A DNA stretch of 64,000 nucleotides from positions 372,001 through 436,000 of the forward strand of contig OZ025651.1 in NCBI GenBank assembly GCA_964019335.1, in the 5' to 3' direction. Below are positions 38,984 to 48,560 of the stretch, piece after piece. A program made the translations under genes and the position numbers. Below the pieces are notes generated by a model. It ran no database searches and was not told the DNA's origin. It worked only from the letters and a program-made list of their open reading frames with translations. Position 1 is the stretch's first letter. Every line of letters starts with the position of its first letter. This DNA comes from Diplonema japonicum (Eukaryota; Euglenozoa; Diplonemea; Diplonemida; Diplonemidae).

Positions 38984-39074
38984 ACTGGCCGTTGTTTGTA
39001 CGTCCCCTTTTGTTTAGACAAGTCAAAGACTCGTTCTTGCAAAAAAAAAAAAAAAAAGAAAGAGCCACGCACCC

Positions 39075-40462
39075 TCACCCAAGCAAGCCTCCAAAAACAG
39101 GTAGGGGATCAGAGTGCACCACAGGCTGAGGCACCACCACCGCTGGCAACTGTTGCTGCATGGGTTCGGAGAAATCATGGCTGTGTGTACATTTTTTTTT
39201 CCTCCCCCCCTCGGGCCATACCTAAAGTACATGTCATGATCTGGGTCCTGTGCCATCGGGCAGTTGGGAATTCTGCAGCAGTGCCGGTAGGTTGTGTAAT
39301 GATACTCTTTATTTATATCGAAACAGTTGCCTTCCATTGGGCACCACGGGAGGGACGCAGCCTGCATCACCTGAGGGTCTTTTGGGGTATGGGACGGCGT
39401 GCACTTAGCAAGCCCAAGATCAACCCGTTGGAAGGCAGATGGGGGTACAGATGGAAGCGGGCTCGGGGTACTTATAGTGCGTGGTGGGTTATGCGGAATC
39501 GCCTCAGGAGCGGGGTTCACCACCTTCCACCCACCACCAGAGAGAAAAGATGTTTGATTATTCTCACCACCAGCGTATTCAGTAGTCTCTCCATCACCCT
39601 CATCCACCATGTACCCCTCTTCCTCTTCTTCTTCTTCCTCTTCTTCTTCCTCATATTCGTATTCACCTTCGACGCCTGGAAGCAACAAAGGCGATGATAC
39701 CGCTAAGCTTTCTTCGACTACTTCTCCTTTACTCCTTGCAGGGCTTGGTATTATAGGGACTTCTCGAGTTTTAACCTCGGGTGGTGGCGGCGGGGTGGGT
39801 TGTTTTATTTCTTTTTCTTCTTCTTCTTCTTCTTCTTCGTCTTCCGGTGACATAATCAATTTTTTACCGGCGTTTGCGGATAGTGAACGCGGTGTTTGCG
39901 GGTCGATTTTTCGAATTGTCAAGCTGTACTCCTCACCGGGGATGTATTCTTCAAACGATTTGAATCCTGATTCGTCGGCAGTCTTCGTAAGGTCGAGTGG
40001 TTCGCTGGGGTTCTCGTCAAAGAACAGTGCACGGTCTACAAGGGTGATGTTAGCAAGTTTTGGGTGGGAAAGAATGGTGACTAAAGGTTTTTGCGGGAGA
40101 AGTCTGACACAGACGTCCTTCTGTCTCCCTTCTACTTTTACAACGAAATAAACTCTGTTTCTACCGGGTTTCCCTTCTCCGCCGCCGCCGTCATCGTCCA
40201 CCACAACTCTTACCTTTTTTATTATTTTCTCCGTTCCCGCTTGGCTTAAAGGTGTTTCCCTTGGGCTCTCTGGTGTTCCCGGACGTTCTTCGATCACTGT
40301 GCTCCCCATTTCCTCGTCGGGTTCTGCACGGGCGGACTCTCTTCCCTTCGCTCTCTCCACAGCTTCACGGTATTTCATCCACAAGCAGGCCATCCATACA
40401 AGCGAACAACACGTGACACAGCTTAAGATTATAAACAGCAGCCATGGCAGATCTACGAGCAT
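39075..40462 (-). CDS. Signal-anchor protein with acidic repeats and Cys-rich C-terminal region, two exons
   Basis: Exon 1 (39222-40462) and exon 2 (39075-39180) are joined in phase 2 over a 41-nt intron (GTATGG...CACAG), giving 448 residues. A single hydrophobic helix at 5-27 is followed by a basic stretch, predicting a type II or N-anchored protein. Residues about 78-165 form a beta-rich domain (VYFVVKVEGRQKDVCVRLL...). Then come Glu-runs (about 207-222 and 265-285) with Pro-rich spacers. Residues 365-400 hold a Cys cluster (CPMEGNCF...HCCRIPNCP) that may bind metal. Exon 2 replaces a frame that otherwise runs into poly-Phe. No family is recognised. Confidence 0.65.
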
Positions 40463-40693
40463 TTTCTTTTTTTTCTTCTTTTTTTTTTATCTCAATGTAC
40501 CCCCATCAGAGGGAGGAGGAGTCACTTTTTTTTTTTTTTCTTTTTTTTTTTCTTGGAAAGAAAAAAACCACAAAAAAAAAACTAATAATAATAATAATAA
40601 ATATAAGAATATATAAAGTGTGTAAAAAAAAATAGTTATAAGCTTTTTATTTAAAAAAAAAGAAATTTCTCTTTTTTTTTTTTTTTTTTTTTT

Positions 40694-41011
40694 CAGGTGG
40701 TGGGGATAACATGGAAATATAAAGAAGTACATCAGATGTGTTGTTCGCTGTTGACCTCCCCGTCGGTCATCACCGGTAGCGCCCAAGTGGAAGAAGCAGA
40801 TGCTCTGGGTGGCGAACAGGCAGCAAACTACACGGGCTCAGAATCTTGGTTACCCGGGGCGCCCCGGCTGGGATTGAGCTGCACACCGCATGCATTAAGG
40901 ACACGACGCGGAACGCAGAAGAAGCTACAGCTAGGCCGAGGTGCGCCCCCTGTAATCAAGTAAATGGTGCTTGTGCAGGGTGCCCCCACCGGCTACCTTC
41001 AAATCATCGAG
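40694..41011 (+). mobile_element. SINE-like element, copy B
   Basis: This copy lies opposite to the genes. It starts CAGGTGGTGGGGATAAC after a T23 run (40671-40693) and ends TCAAATCATCGAG directly before a T15 run (41012-41026). The last six bases ATCGAG and following T-run are the same as the 3' end of the full-length LINE. The T-run touches the stop codon of the methyltransferase gene on the other strand. Its 3' tail aligns with copies A and C. Confidence 0.8.
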
Positions 41012-41024
41012 TTTTTTTTTTTTT

Positions 41025-41864
41025 TTAAAACCAGCATTTCTTATCCGTTCGAACCCACACAATTTCGTACCAGCTCCGAACCAAGTCCCGCGACGGATGG
41101 TGGATAAAAGGCTCCTTTTTGAAGTATTTCTTGAACAGGGTGTTCGGCGGTGAGCAAGGCTGCCATTTCATTGGACACGGGTGGCCCTCTCTGTAAATCG
41201 GACAAAACGAGTACTGGCGCATCAATGAAACGAAAGAATTAAAATGAACGGGCTCGAAGGGGTCTTCAAAATGTAGCTCGATGGCGATTTGCGAAACGGA
41301 GTTGAGGAGGTCGGTGGTGGGGGCACCGATGGTTTTAAGATGGTGAAATGCCTGCCATTCACAGCCTTCACAGTCAATTTTCAGGACGTCAATCGTCCTA
41401 TTGGTATTGTTCGAGATCGATAGAATTCCTGGCAAGGTGTCCATTTGAGGGGATGTTTTGTTTTTTAATCCGTTTAAGCCGATTTTCCAAAATTCTAAAT
41501 TATCGGCTAATACAGTTTTCCCCTCTGGTGCGAAGGATACATATGGGTCGAAGGCAGCCACGCGGCACCCGTGTTTTCTCGCCATGTGGAAGTCGAACTT
41601 CATGTGGCTCAGTTTCCGTGCCCCCACTGCCACAACGCTGCAGTTTCCCTTGCCCCGAAGGTTGTCCATGCAAACGAGTTTAGGGTACAGCTTCCCCCCC
41701 ACTTTGCTCGAATGCTGGCACACCCCTTTGCTTCCCTCTTCTATGTCGCCCAACAACAAGCTTCGAATATCTGATATCGCTTTCCTTTCCACCATCGACA
41801 CCGTTTCATTGGTTGTGATGGCTGCCGTGTAAATGACAATGAGCAGCAGTGCGTGGATGTGCAT
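41025..41864 (-). CDS. Secretory-pathway methyltransferase, METTL24/FkbM-like
   Basis: The ATG at 41864 (MHIHALLLIVIYTAA) gives 279 residues with a signal peptide or anchor at 1-20. The segment VCMDNLRGKGNCSVVAVGA followed by CRVAAFDPYV fits the METTL24-type pattern (V-C-x-D, C-x-V-Y-S-x-G, F-D-P) of the SAM-binding fold, and VLKIDCEGCEWQAF (about 165-178) is the FkbM/Methyltransf_24 acidic motif. It therefore probably works in the ER/Golgi lumen on a glycan or secreted product; the substrate is unknown. The TAA stop at 41025-41027 overlaps the T-run that flanks SINE copy B, so the element landed at the end of this gene without breaking it. Confidence 0.75.
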   Translation of the reverse strand: MHIHALLLIVIYTAAITTNETVSMVERKAISDIRSLLLGDIEEGSKGVCQHSSKVGGKLYPKLVCMDNLRGKGNCSVVAVGARKLSHMKFDFHMARKHGCRVAAFDPYVSFAPEGKTVLADNLEFWKIGLNGLKNKTSPQMDTLPGILSISNNTNRTIDVLKIDCEGCEWQAFHHLKTIGAPTTDLLNSVSQIAIELHFEDPFEPVHFNSFVSLMRQYSFCPIYREGHPCPMKWQPCSPPNTLFKKYFKKEPFIHHPSRDLVRSWYEIVWVRTDKKCWF

Positions 41865-42964
41865 TTTTTTTTTTTGACCTACACGAGGGTTAGAATAGTA
41901 CTGGCAGAATATTGAGGGAAAAAAAAAAAGACAATAAAAAAGTTTTTTTTTTCTCTTTTTCTCGCTCCCATTTTTTTGTTTTTGTTTTGTTTTCCCCCCA
42001 TTCGCAACTAAAGGAGAGAGAGAGAAAAATGGGGGGGGGGGGGGGGGGGGCGGAGGAAGTGGGAGAGAGACAGAATAACAATAAAAACAGAGAAAAAAGA
42101 GGAAAATAAAAACAAACAAAAAAACAGAAAAATGGGACAAACTAGAGGTTTGCAAAAAAAAAAAATAATATAGAAGGGTAACAAAGAACAGAGAAACAGA
42201 AGGAGGAAAAAAAAAAAAACTGCAAAAGGATTGGTTGGCTACCCGGAGAAAACAATAAACGGGGGGGGGGGGGGGGGGGCAGTGGAAATACAGGCTGAAA
42301 CGTATTTTTTTTTTTCTTCCTTCCGCTCAAACGTGCACTCCTTTCACTGAAGCAAATTGGAAGAACTGAAATGAGAAAAGAAAAAAAAAAGAGGAGAAAA
42401 ATAGAATAAACTGCACATTAATTCTCCACATGGTTAGGGGAAGGGGCGTTCTTTCTCATTTCTTTTTCTTCTGTGTTGTTTTCTTTTCTGAAGACAAAAC
42501 ACACGTGTAAAATAAGACTATTTTTTTACGTGGACAGGGAAGAGGGGGTGGGTTTAGACCCCCTCTTTTTCTTTCTATAGAATCTTCCAAGCAGTTACCA
42601 TGTATGTGTTCATATTTATTTTTTTATTTATTTTTTTTTTATATTATTTTTTTTTTTTTTTTACATTGTTCGAAGCTCTACTGTTCTGTCATTATTTTAA
42701 CAAAAAAAAAATGGGGCTTTGATTGCAACACCAAGTGGCGTTAAGTGTGCAACGAAGCATGAACTGTCTACTAAAAAAGAAATCAGAAGAAAAAAAAAAT
42801 GTTCGATCCTTTGAACTCTTTTCTTTTCTTCTTGACAGGAAAAAAAAATACAACTTTTTTTTTTTTTTTTTTTTTTTTTTTGAATCCTCCCGACATACGG
42901 CACAACGGAAAATAACAATAATGGGAGGTGCTCGCTGCAAAATAAGGAAAACACGGTTGAATTG

Positions 42965-42998
<34 letters not shown>

Positions 42999-43113
42999 AA
43001 ACAGGAGGAAAGAAGAAATTAGACAATATACACACACTAAGGAAGAGGGCGACATCAATCTTTCTTCTTCTTATTATTATTATTTTTTTTTTTAATTTTT
43101 TAAATTCTTTGTT
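41865..43113. other. Intergenic, G19-G20 runs and T/A homopolymers
   Basis: 1.25 kb without a supported gene. G-runs of 20 and 19 lie at 42031-42050 and 42261-42279; a T-run at 42857-42881 and an A-run at 42965-42996. No repeats or coding signal beyond homopolymers. Confidence 0.6.
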
Positions 43114-43837
43114 TCACTGATACTGGTCAGGCTCATGCACCTCACCACCATAATGATCGGTAAACGCACCCGCGTCTCGCTCTTCTTCTTGTCTCTTTTT
43201 TTTTTTTTTTTTTTTTTTTTAATTTCCTTCCACATACATCGTAAAATTCCTTTTCCTGCTTACTTCTGCTCCTCATTCTCGAAATTGCAAAAACACTAGC
43301 AGCCATCGCCATGCAAAAAACCAGCCCCACTGCGATCCACTGTGTCGGGGAAGGCAGATCGTCATCTGACGAGTCAGGTGACATAGGGGTGACGATAGTA
43401 CCAGAGTTAGTAGAATTGTAGGTAGCTGAGACGAGGGCACCAATCGCTGGGCCTGCCGTCGTGTTGAGAATGTTGATGAGGTCATCTTCAGTACCTGTGG
43501 TGGCCACAGAAAGCCTCATATCGTATCGAATGTCCTCAAGGAAGACCGCGCCACGCGCCAGGGAGCTCCCGTTGCAGCTGTGACACACCACAAAATCCCA
43601 CGGTTGCGATTCTATACTCCGCGTGAACTGGCACAGGCCACTGCAGCTCACACTAGACTGTGCTGCAAGCTCGTCCGTGAAAACCTTTTCAATGGCCGCC
43701 CAATTGTCCCAAAACCCCGCCAGGCTGCCACCTATAAACACCATTTCCACCGGGTACAGATTAGTTGGGCTAGGGGCTGCACCCAACCCCACTCCTAAAA
43801 CCGACAGGAAAACCAGAATTCGGTGGAGTTTGCTCAT
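43114..43837 (-). CDS. Type I membrane protein, two exons
   Basis: Exon 1 (43238-43837) and exon 2 (43114-43194) join in phase 0 over a 43-nt intron (GTATGTGG, A-run, AAAG), giving 226 residues. Residues 1-20 are a signal peptide; the ectodomain (21-165) has six Cys, including a CSGLCQF and a VCHSC pair, and several N-glycosylation sites (NGS, NTT, NST); residues about 168-188 form a membrane helix; the cytosolic tail is basic then acidic (RQEEERDAGAFTDHYGG...). Exon 2 supplies a clean hydrophilic end, whereas reading through gives poly-Lys. Family unknown. Confidence 0.65.
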
Positions 43838-44171
43838 TTTTTTTTTTTTTTAAAGTTTTCTTTTCTGCCCCCTCCTCCCCTTTCCCGCCTGTAAATAATG
43901 GTAATGAAATGTGTACAAGATAGGTAGAACTGAACGGGGAAACAAAGAGAGAGAAAAAAAAAAGGGGGAGGGGAAATTATAATCATGTACCAAATTTGGA
44001 CTTAATATTCAAACGGGGAAAAGTTCCATAATTTTATCTATTCGAAATACCAATTTTCATTTCCCATACTTAGTCCGAACTGGTACCATTAAAAAAAAAA
44101 AGAAGAAAAAAAAGAGAAAAAAAAAACACCAACACTTAAAAGCGTTACTTGAGGAAAACCGCTGCACCGAA

Positions 44172-44208
<37 letters not shown>

Positions 44209-44400
44209 AATGCTCGCAAACGCTGCTCTGACACAAAGTTTTGAGCGTTCAGGGGATTCTGACTTTGTTCATTATTTTCAGAACAACAAAAAAAGGGGTG
44301 GATTCGGTCCTTTATGGGTTATACAAATAAAAGAAAATCGAACTATTAAGGTGTTCCCACCCCGTCAAGGGACAAAAAAAAAAAAAAAAAAAAAAAAAAA
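43838..44400. other. Intergenic, imperfect inverted repeat and T/A runs
   Basis: An imperfect inverted repeat pairs 43984-44009 (CATGTACCAAATTTGGACTT...) with 44066-44090 (...TTAGTCCGAACTGGTACC), about 105 bp overall. A T-run of about 31 nt is at 44176-44207 and the A27 run at 44374-44400 abuts the LINE 3' end. No gene. Confidence 0.55.
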
Positions 44401-44450
44401 CTCGATAAAATTTCAGTGTGCATGGGGGTGCTCACTGTTCAGGTAGAAAT

Positions 44451-47400
44451 TCACACTAATCGGTCACCGTTCTGCGGTTGCTGTCTGGTGCCTGCGGTGG
44501 CTGTTTGTCGCGATGAGATGGACGGCATCTGGGCGAGAAACACTGCTTGGAGTCGTGCTAGGTAGGGGGGGGTTTGGCTCGAGGAGAAGAGTGGTCTCCT
44601 GTCGTAGCCGTGTGCCGTCGGGCCCCCAAGATGTCGAAGGGTATGCACCCTTGATTTGGCGTTGGCGGGGAAGGCTGACCTTCCACAGCGTGCTGAGCAT
44701 TTCTGGATGCGACCCAAGATGTATCGCATCCTTGCGGCCTTCTCCGTGAGCAGGTCCTGATCGTCGAGGGGACCTATGAGTGACCGGCGGGTGGTCTGCT
44801 CATAGTCTATGGCGAGTTCCATTGTAGTGACGGAAGTTTTCTTCTTACCATCGTACCATCGTAGGCCTCTTAGCCACTTGAGGACGTTCTTCAGATGAAA
44901 GGTCAGGACCGCGCCTGACGCCCCGTTCGCCTTCAGCAACGCTTCCGTCGGAACATCATGTTGCCTCCCTGTCGTTACCTCATCCCAAGGGTTGGAGGTG
45001 AGCACTCTCTTGCTTTTTTCCGCTGCTCTGGCGTCACGGACCGTCACTACTTTCAGGAGGTATTGTTGCACCATCCTGGCACGTTCTTTCCCTGCTTTGT
45101 CGGCTCCTCTTGGGACTATCCCGTGAAGGGCTGTGGCAGCTGGGAGGCCTTCTCGCTTCACCTCTGCGTATTGCTCGCTTTCCAACACACTCCTTGCCGG
45201 CTCGCACTCCCACAGTGCATGCTCCGTCATGCTGGTCGTTGTCTGGGACCGGTGGTCGCAAACGTCACACGCTAATGCTGGGTTTTCCACACCAGGGCCA
45301 TCCAATTTTCTCCCCCACACCCTCGGGTGAGTCGTGAACACTGCACCACTAATGATGCGCCGCAACCTAAAGGACACCAACGGTCTCCGGGCCTGGAGCT
45401 TTTTCCACCAATAGTTCGTGGACGGGCACGCCCCTGCCTCCATCCCCACGAAGGTTGATCTCTTCTCGATCAGCCTCTTCGCAACTGCCGGTCTGATGGC
45501 TTGCCTCACTTTGTGAGCCACCGCTGTATCTCCGTGCAGGTCGGCCACAAAGGACCATCCCTTCCCCAGAAAGGGGAGCCATCTGTTCCGCAGGACTCCA
45601 ATCGGACCCATCACCTCATCGTCATCACGGTCCTGGTATAGACCAATGATCTCACCAACACGCTGCCGCAAACGCGGAGAGGCCAGGCTCTCCCGGACCA
45701 AGCTGTTTATCGTTCCGTAGATGACCTTCGACAGCGGATGTGGCAGCAGAACGCTCAGTACAGACACGGGGTTTCTCATCCCGAACTGGGGGCCCCACAG
45801 GGAGACCACTGCCGCTGTACACATCTTCTTCAGCTGGTCGTCCGAGGGTGCCGCATACGTTGCTCCGTACAGACACGACGGTAGCACAGTGCTCGTCAAC
45901 ATCGTCGACTTGTTCTCAAACCCTAGTGGCAAAGCTCCGAGACGGGTCAGGCGTCCCTCCGCTGCGTCCAGCTTGTCCAGCCTGTGATTCCCATCCATGC
46001 TCAGGTTCACGCCAAGTGATTTGATCTCCCCAGCTACCTTGAACGAGGAACCGGTGCATACTAAACTAGGGCCGATCTCGTTTTTCGTCGAGAATCCCTG
46101 CGACTTCTTTCCGTTGAGGCGCATCTCTGTCCGGTCCCCGAACTCGATCACCTTGTTGGTCGCCCTTGTCAGGACCTCCGCTAAACGCGCCAGGAGGTAC
46201 ACGTCATCCGCGTACGAAAGTGACCAAGCTCCTGGTACTTCCGTCATCACGCACTTCACCATCACCGACACCAAGGCGTTCACCATGATTACCGAGATGG
46301 GGCACCCTTGCAGGATACCATTCGTCACTCGGAACTCTGAGCCAACACCTGTCGGGAAACGGAATCGCCGCTTCAGGTTCGCATACATAGCTTTCAAGGG
46401 GGTCAGTATCCGCTCGTGCAAACCGAGATCTTGCATCAGGCCAAAAGCTATCTGCTGTGGGACTCTGTCGAAGCACTTGACAAAATCCAACGCAATGCCG
46501 TTGAGAGGGGTGCCTGTCAACAGCGCCTCTTCGAGCTGTGTACTGAGCTCCATCAGAATGCTATCCGTGCCTCTCTTCGGTCTGAAACCATGCTGAGAGT
46601 CGTCGATCCACTTCTCTTGCCACAGCGTGATGTCACGCAGCCTCGCACATGCCCACAGCCGATAGACCGCGCTCGTGACTGTGATCGGCCGATGGTTCAG
46701 AGGAGTCCTCTCGCCACCCTTCGGGATCAACGTCACCAGCGCTGTCAGGAGTGCTTTCGGCCACTTCCCTGTCGTCTCGACTGCGTTGAACAGCTCGGCC
46801 CAAGCATCCAGCAGTACTACCGGCATGGCACGCAGTTCCGCCATCCTCCATCCATCCACCCCTGGAGCCGTTCTCGTTGACTTCTTGGCCAACACCGCCC
46901 TCAGATCCTCTCCTGTAAGTGGTCGAAGTTCCATCTTCTGCGACACGATGTACTCCCTGTACCTCGTTCTAAAGGCGTTGTACTGCGGCTCTCCTCGATC
47001 CCCACCGTACAGCTGAAAAATAGGGTCCCACTCCTTGTGCATCATCTTGTCCATCTCTTCAAGATCTGCCGTGAGAACCCCGTCGCCTTCCACTGCCTGC
47101 GTTGCTGATGCCGTTGTGCCCTTCACGAAGGCGGTCACCCTCTTCCGTTCCTCCTTGAAGTGGGTGTTGATCCTCTCTTCATACTTCCTTTCACGCTCGA
47201 CCCTCGCGTCCTTTGCGATCACTCGCGCCAGAGCGGACAGGTCGTCGTCTAGGCGTTGAAGTTTGATGATAATCGTTTCAAAATTGTCCTTCATCAGACC
47301 CACCTCGCATCTCGGAAGCTGCGGGAGCTTCGCTAACACCTTTATAGCATTCGCCCAAGTCCTCAGCAGCTGCTCCGGCATGTTGCTTGCTAGTCCCCTG

Positions 47401-48557
47401 TCGAGCAAATCTTGGACTCCCGCAAGGATGTGCGAGACTTTCCGCTTCACCTCGGCGATGCACTTCTGCCAGCCCACTGCCGCACCTGTCGCCTCAACCA
47501 CAGATTTCGCCGACAGGCACTTCTCCTTTGGTTGTCGCGCCACGCTTCTCCCGACGTAGGCCCTCCGTCTCACCGCTGGCAGGTCCCCGATGCAGCATTC
47601 CTCCGAAACGCACGCTAACGTACTATACGCATCGTCAATGTCGCCGTCGCCCAGCTTCTGCGCAAATCCCCCGACCTGTAGCAGCTCAGCAACTCGGTCA
47701 CCATCAGCAGCTTCCATCGGCAACTCCCTCGGGACGAAGTATTTCCTCGTCATGCACTTGAGGGCCGGGATCCGGAGCTGGATTGAGAGGCAGCGGTGCT
47801 CGTTGGTGTAGACTGCGTCGTGTACCCACACCTTCTGTAGGCCTGCCGCCGCGATCGGGTTCAGCAGAACGTAGTCGATACGCGTCTTCGTGTTGGTGGC
47901 CTGCCTGGCAAAGGTGTGGCATGGTTCCACGCCATCCCTCTCGGCTTGCAGCATAGCAGCATCCACCCAATCGCTCCCCACCGCCTGTTGTAGCACTCCC
48001 GACTGTGACACCGCGGTGTTGAAATCGCCTGCCACGATGATCGGTACGTCACCGAGGACGCATCTCATCTTGTTCAGGACCTTATCCAGCAGAGCCTCCC
48101 GCTGGTGCTTGCCGTGACCGCCCGAGTGACAGTAGACTACGATCAGGTGTAACCACATATCTCGACCATCTAGGTTGATCATCGAGTGTACCCACCTGTT
48201 GTCGTCAGCTCTTCCTGCCGTATCTTTTACCAGAGCAGGTCGGCGTCGCTGCACCAGCAGACCCACCCCGCCCCTCTTCGCCTTATCAGGAGACGCGAGT
48301 CCATCGACCACGATGCCTGGTTGCGGGCTCCCCCACAACGCGCGATACCTACCGTCGTCCTCGACGTGTCTCCCAACCATCTCCTGACCGTGCTCCGTCA
48401 GCTTCACTTCCTGCAGGCATGTCACGTCGCTCCCCATAGCCAGGACCTCGTCAACCTTGTTGCTCAGGGACCCCACATTGAGTGTGGTGATTATGAGCGA
48501 ATCGGGGTCCCTGGCGCCACCCGACTGGACGTCCCTCCGGACGTCCCAGTCCGCACT
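44451..48557 (-). CDS. LINE ORF2: endonuclease, reverse transcriptase, CCHC finger
   Basis: The frame continues directly from the UGA of ORF1 in the same phase; numbered from the codon after UGA it has 1368 residues. An apurinic-type (EEP) endonuclease spans about 20-260: Asn27 in TLNV, Glu50 in QEV, GDFN near 178, RIDYVL near 230 and an EHR in place of the usual SDH. The reverse transcriptase follows (about 540-830) with YADD as the catalytic motif. A CDVC-x12-H-x4-C finger lies near 1120 after GMEAGA. There is no AUG before codon 41, which lies inside the endonuclease downstream of catalytic Asn27, so normal initiation would remove part of the active site. Stop TGA is at 44451-44453. Confidence 0.88.
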   Translation of the reverse strand, partial: SADWDVRRDVQSGGARDPDSLIITTLNVGSLSNKVDEVLAMGSDVTCLQEVKLTEHGQEMVGRHVEDDGRYRALWGSPQPGIVVDGLASPDKAKRGGVGLLVQRRRPALVKDTAGRADDNRWVHSMINLDGRDMWLHLIVVYCHSGGHGKHQREALLDKVLNKMRCVLGDVPIIVAGDFNTAVSQSGVLQQAVGSDWVDAAMLQAERDGVEPCHTFARQATNTKTRIDYVLLNPIAAAGLQKVWVHDAVYTNEHRCLSIQLRIPALKCMTRKYFVPRELPMEAADGDRVAELLQVGGFAQKLGDGDIDDAYSTLACVSEECCIGDLPAVRRRAYVGRSVARQPKEKCLSAKSVVEATGAAVGWQKCIAEVKRKVSHILAGVQDLLDRGLASNMPEQLLRTWANAIKVLAKLPQLPRCEVGLMKDNFETIIIKLQRLDDDLSALARVIAKDARVERERKYEERINTHFKEERKRVTAFVKGTTASATQAVEGDGVLTADLEEMDKMMHKEWDPIFQLYGGDRGEPQYNAFRTRYREYIVSQKMELRPLTGEDLRAVLAKKSTRTAPGVDGWRMAELRAMPVVLLDAWAELFNAVETTGKWPKALLTALVTLIPKGGERTPLNHRPITVTSAVYRLWACARLRDITLWQEKWIDDSQHGFRPKRGTDSILMELSTQLEEALLTGTPLNGIALDFVKCFDRVPQQIAFGLMQDLGLHERILTPLKAMYANLKRRFRFPTGVGSEFRVTNGILQGCPISVIMVNALVSVMVKCVMTEVPGAWSLSYADDVYLLARLAEVLTRATNKVIEFGDRTEMRLNGKKSQGFSTKNEIGPSLVCTGSSFKVAGEIKSLGVNLSMDGNHRLDKLDAAEGRLTRLGALPLGFENKSTMLTSTVLPSCLYGATYAAPSDDQLKKMCTAAVVSLWGPQFGMRNPVSVLSVLLPHPLSKVIYGTINSLVRESLASPRLRQRVGEIIGLYQDRDDDEVMGPIGVLRNRWLPFLGKGWSFVADLHGDTAVAHKVRQAIRPAVAKRLIEKRSTFVGMEAGACPSTNYWWKKLQARRPLVSFRLRRIISGAVFTTHPRVWGRKLDGPGVENPALACDVCDHRSQTTTSMTEHALWECEPARSVLESEQYAEVKREGLPAATALHGIVPRGADKAGKERARMVQQYLLKVVTVRDARAAEKSKRVLTSNPWDEVTTGRQHDVPTEALLKANGASGAVLTFHLKNVLKWLRGLRWYDGKKKTSVTTMELAIDYEQTTRRSLIGPLDDQDLLTEKAARMRYILGRIQKCSARCGRSAFPANAKSRVHTLRHLGGPTAHGYDRRPLFSSSQTPPYLARLQAVFLAQMPSISSRQTATAGTRQQPQNGDRLV

Positions 48558-48560
48558 TCA
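48523..48560 (-). promoter_or_regulatory. ORF1 UGA with downstream stem-loop, candidate readthrough signal
   Basis: On the sense strand: AAT-TGA-AGT, then after a 6-nt spacer a stem-loop (48523-48551). GACTGG pairs with CCAGTC and ACGTCC with GGACGT, giving 12 perfect pairs with one bulged G and a GGAG loop. The pairing is exact and GC-rich. A stable structure 6-8 nt after a leaky stop is the pattern of retroviral gag-pol readthrough. It could alternatively promote termination-reinitiation. Confidence 0.7.

Noticed and set aside
48474-48476. GTG as start codon for LINE ORF2
   Set aside because: It lies after the catalytic Asn of the endonuclease and a eukaryotic GTG start is unlikely; the in-frame UGA with stem-loop explains expression better.
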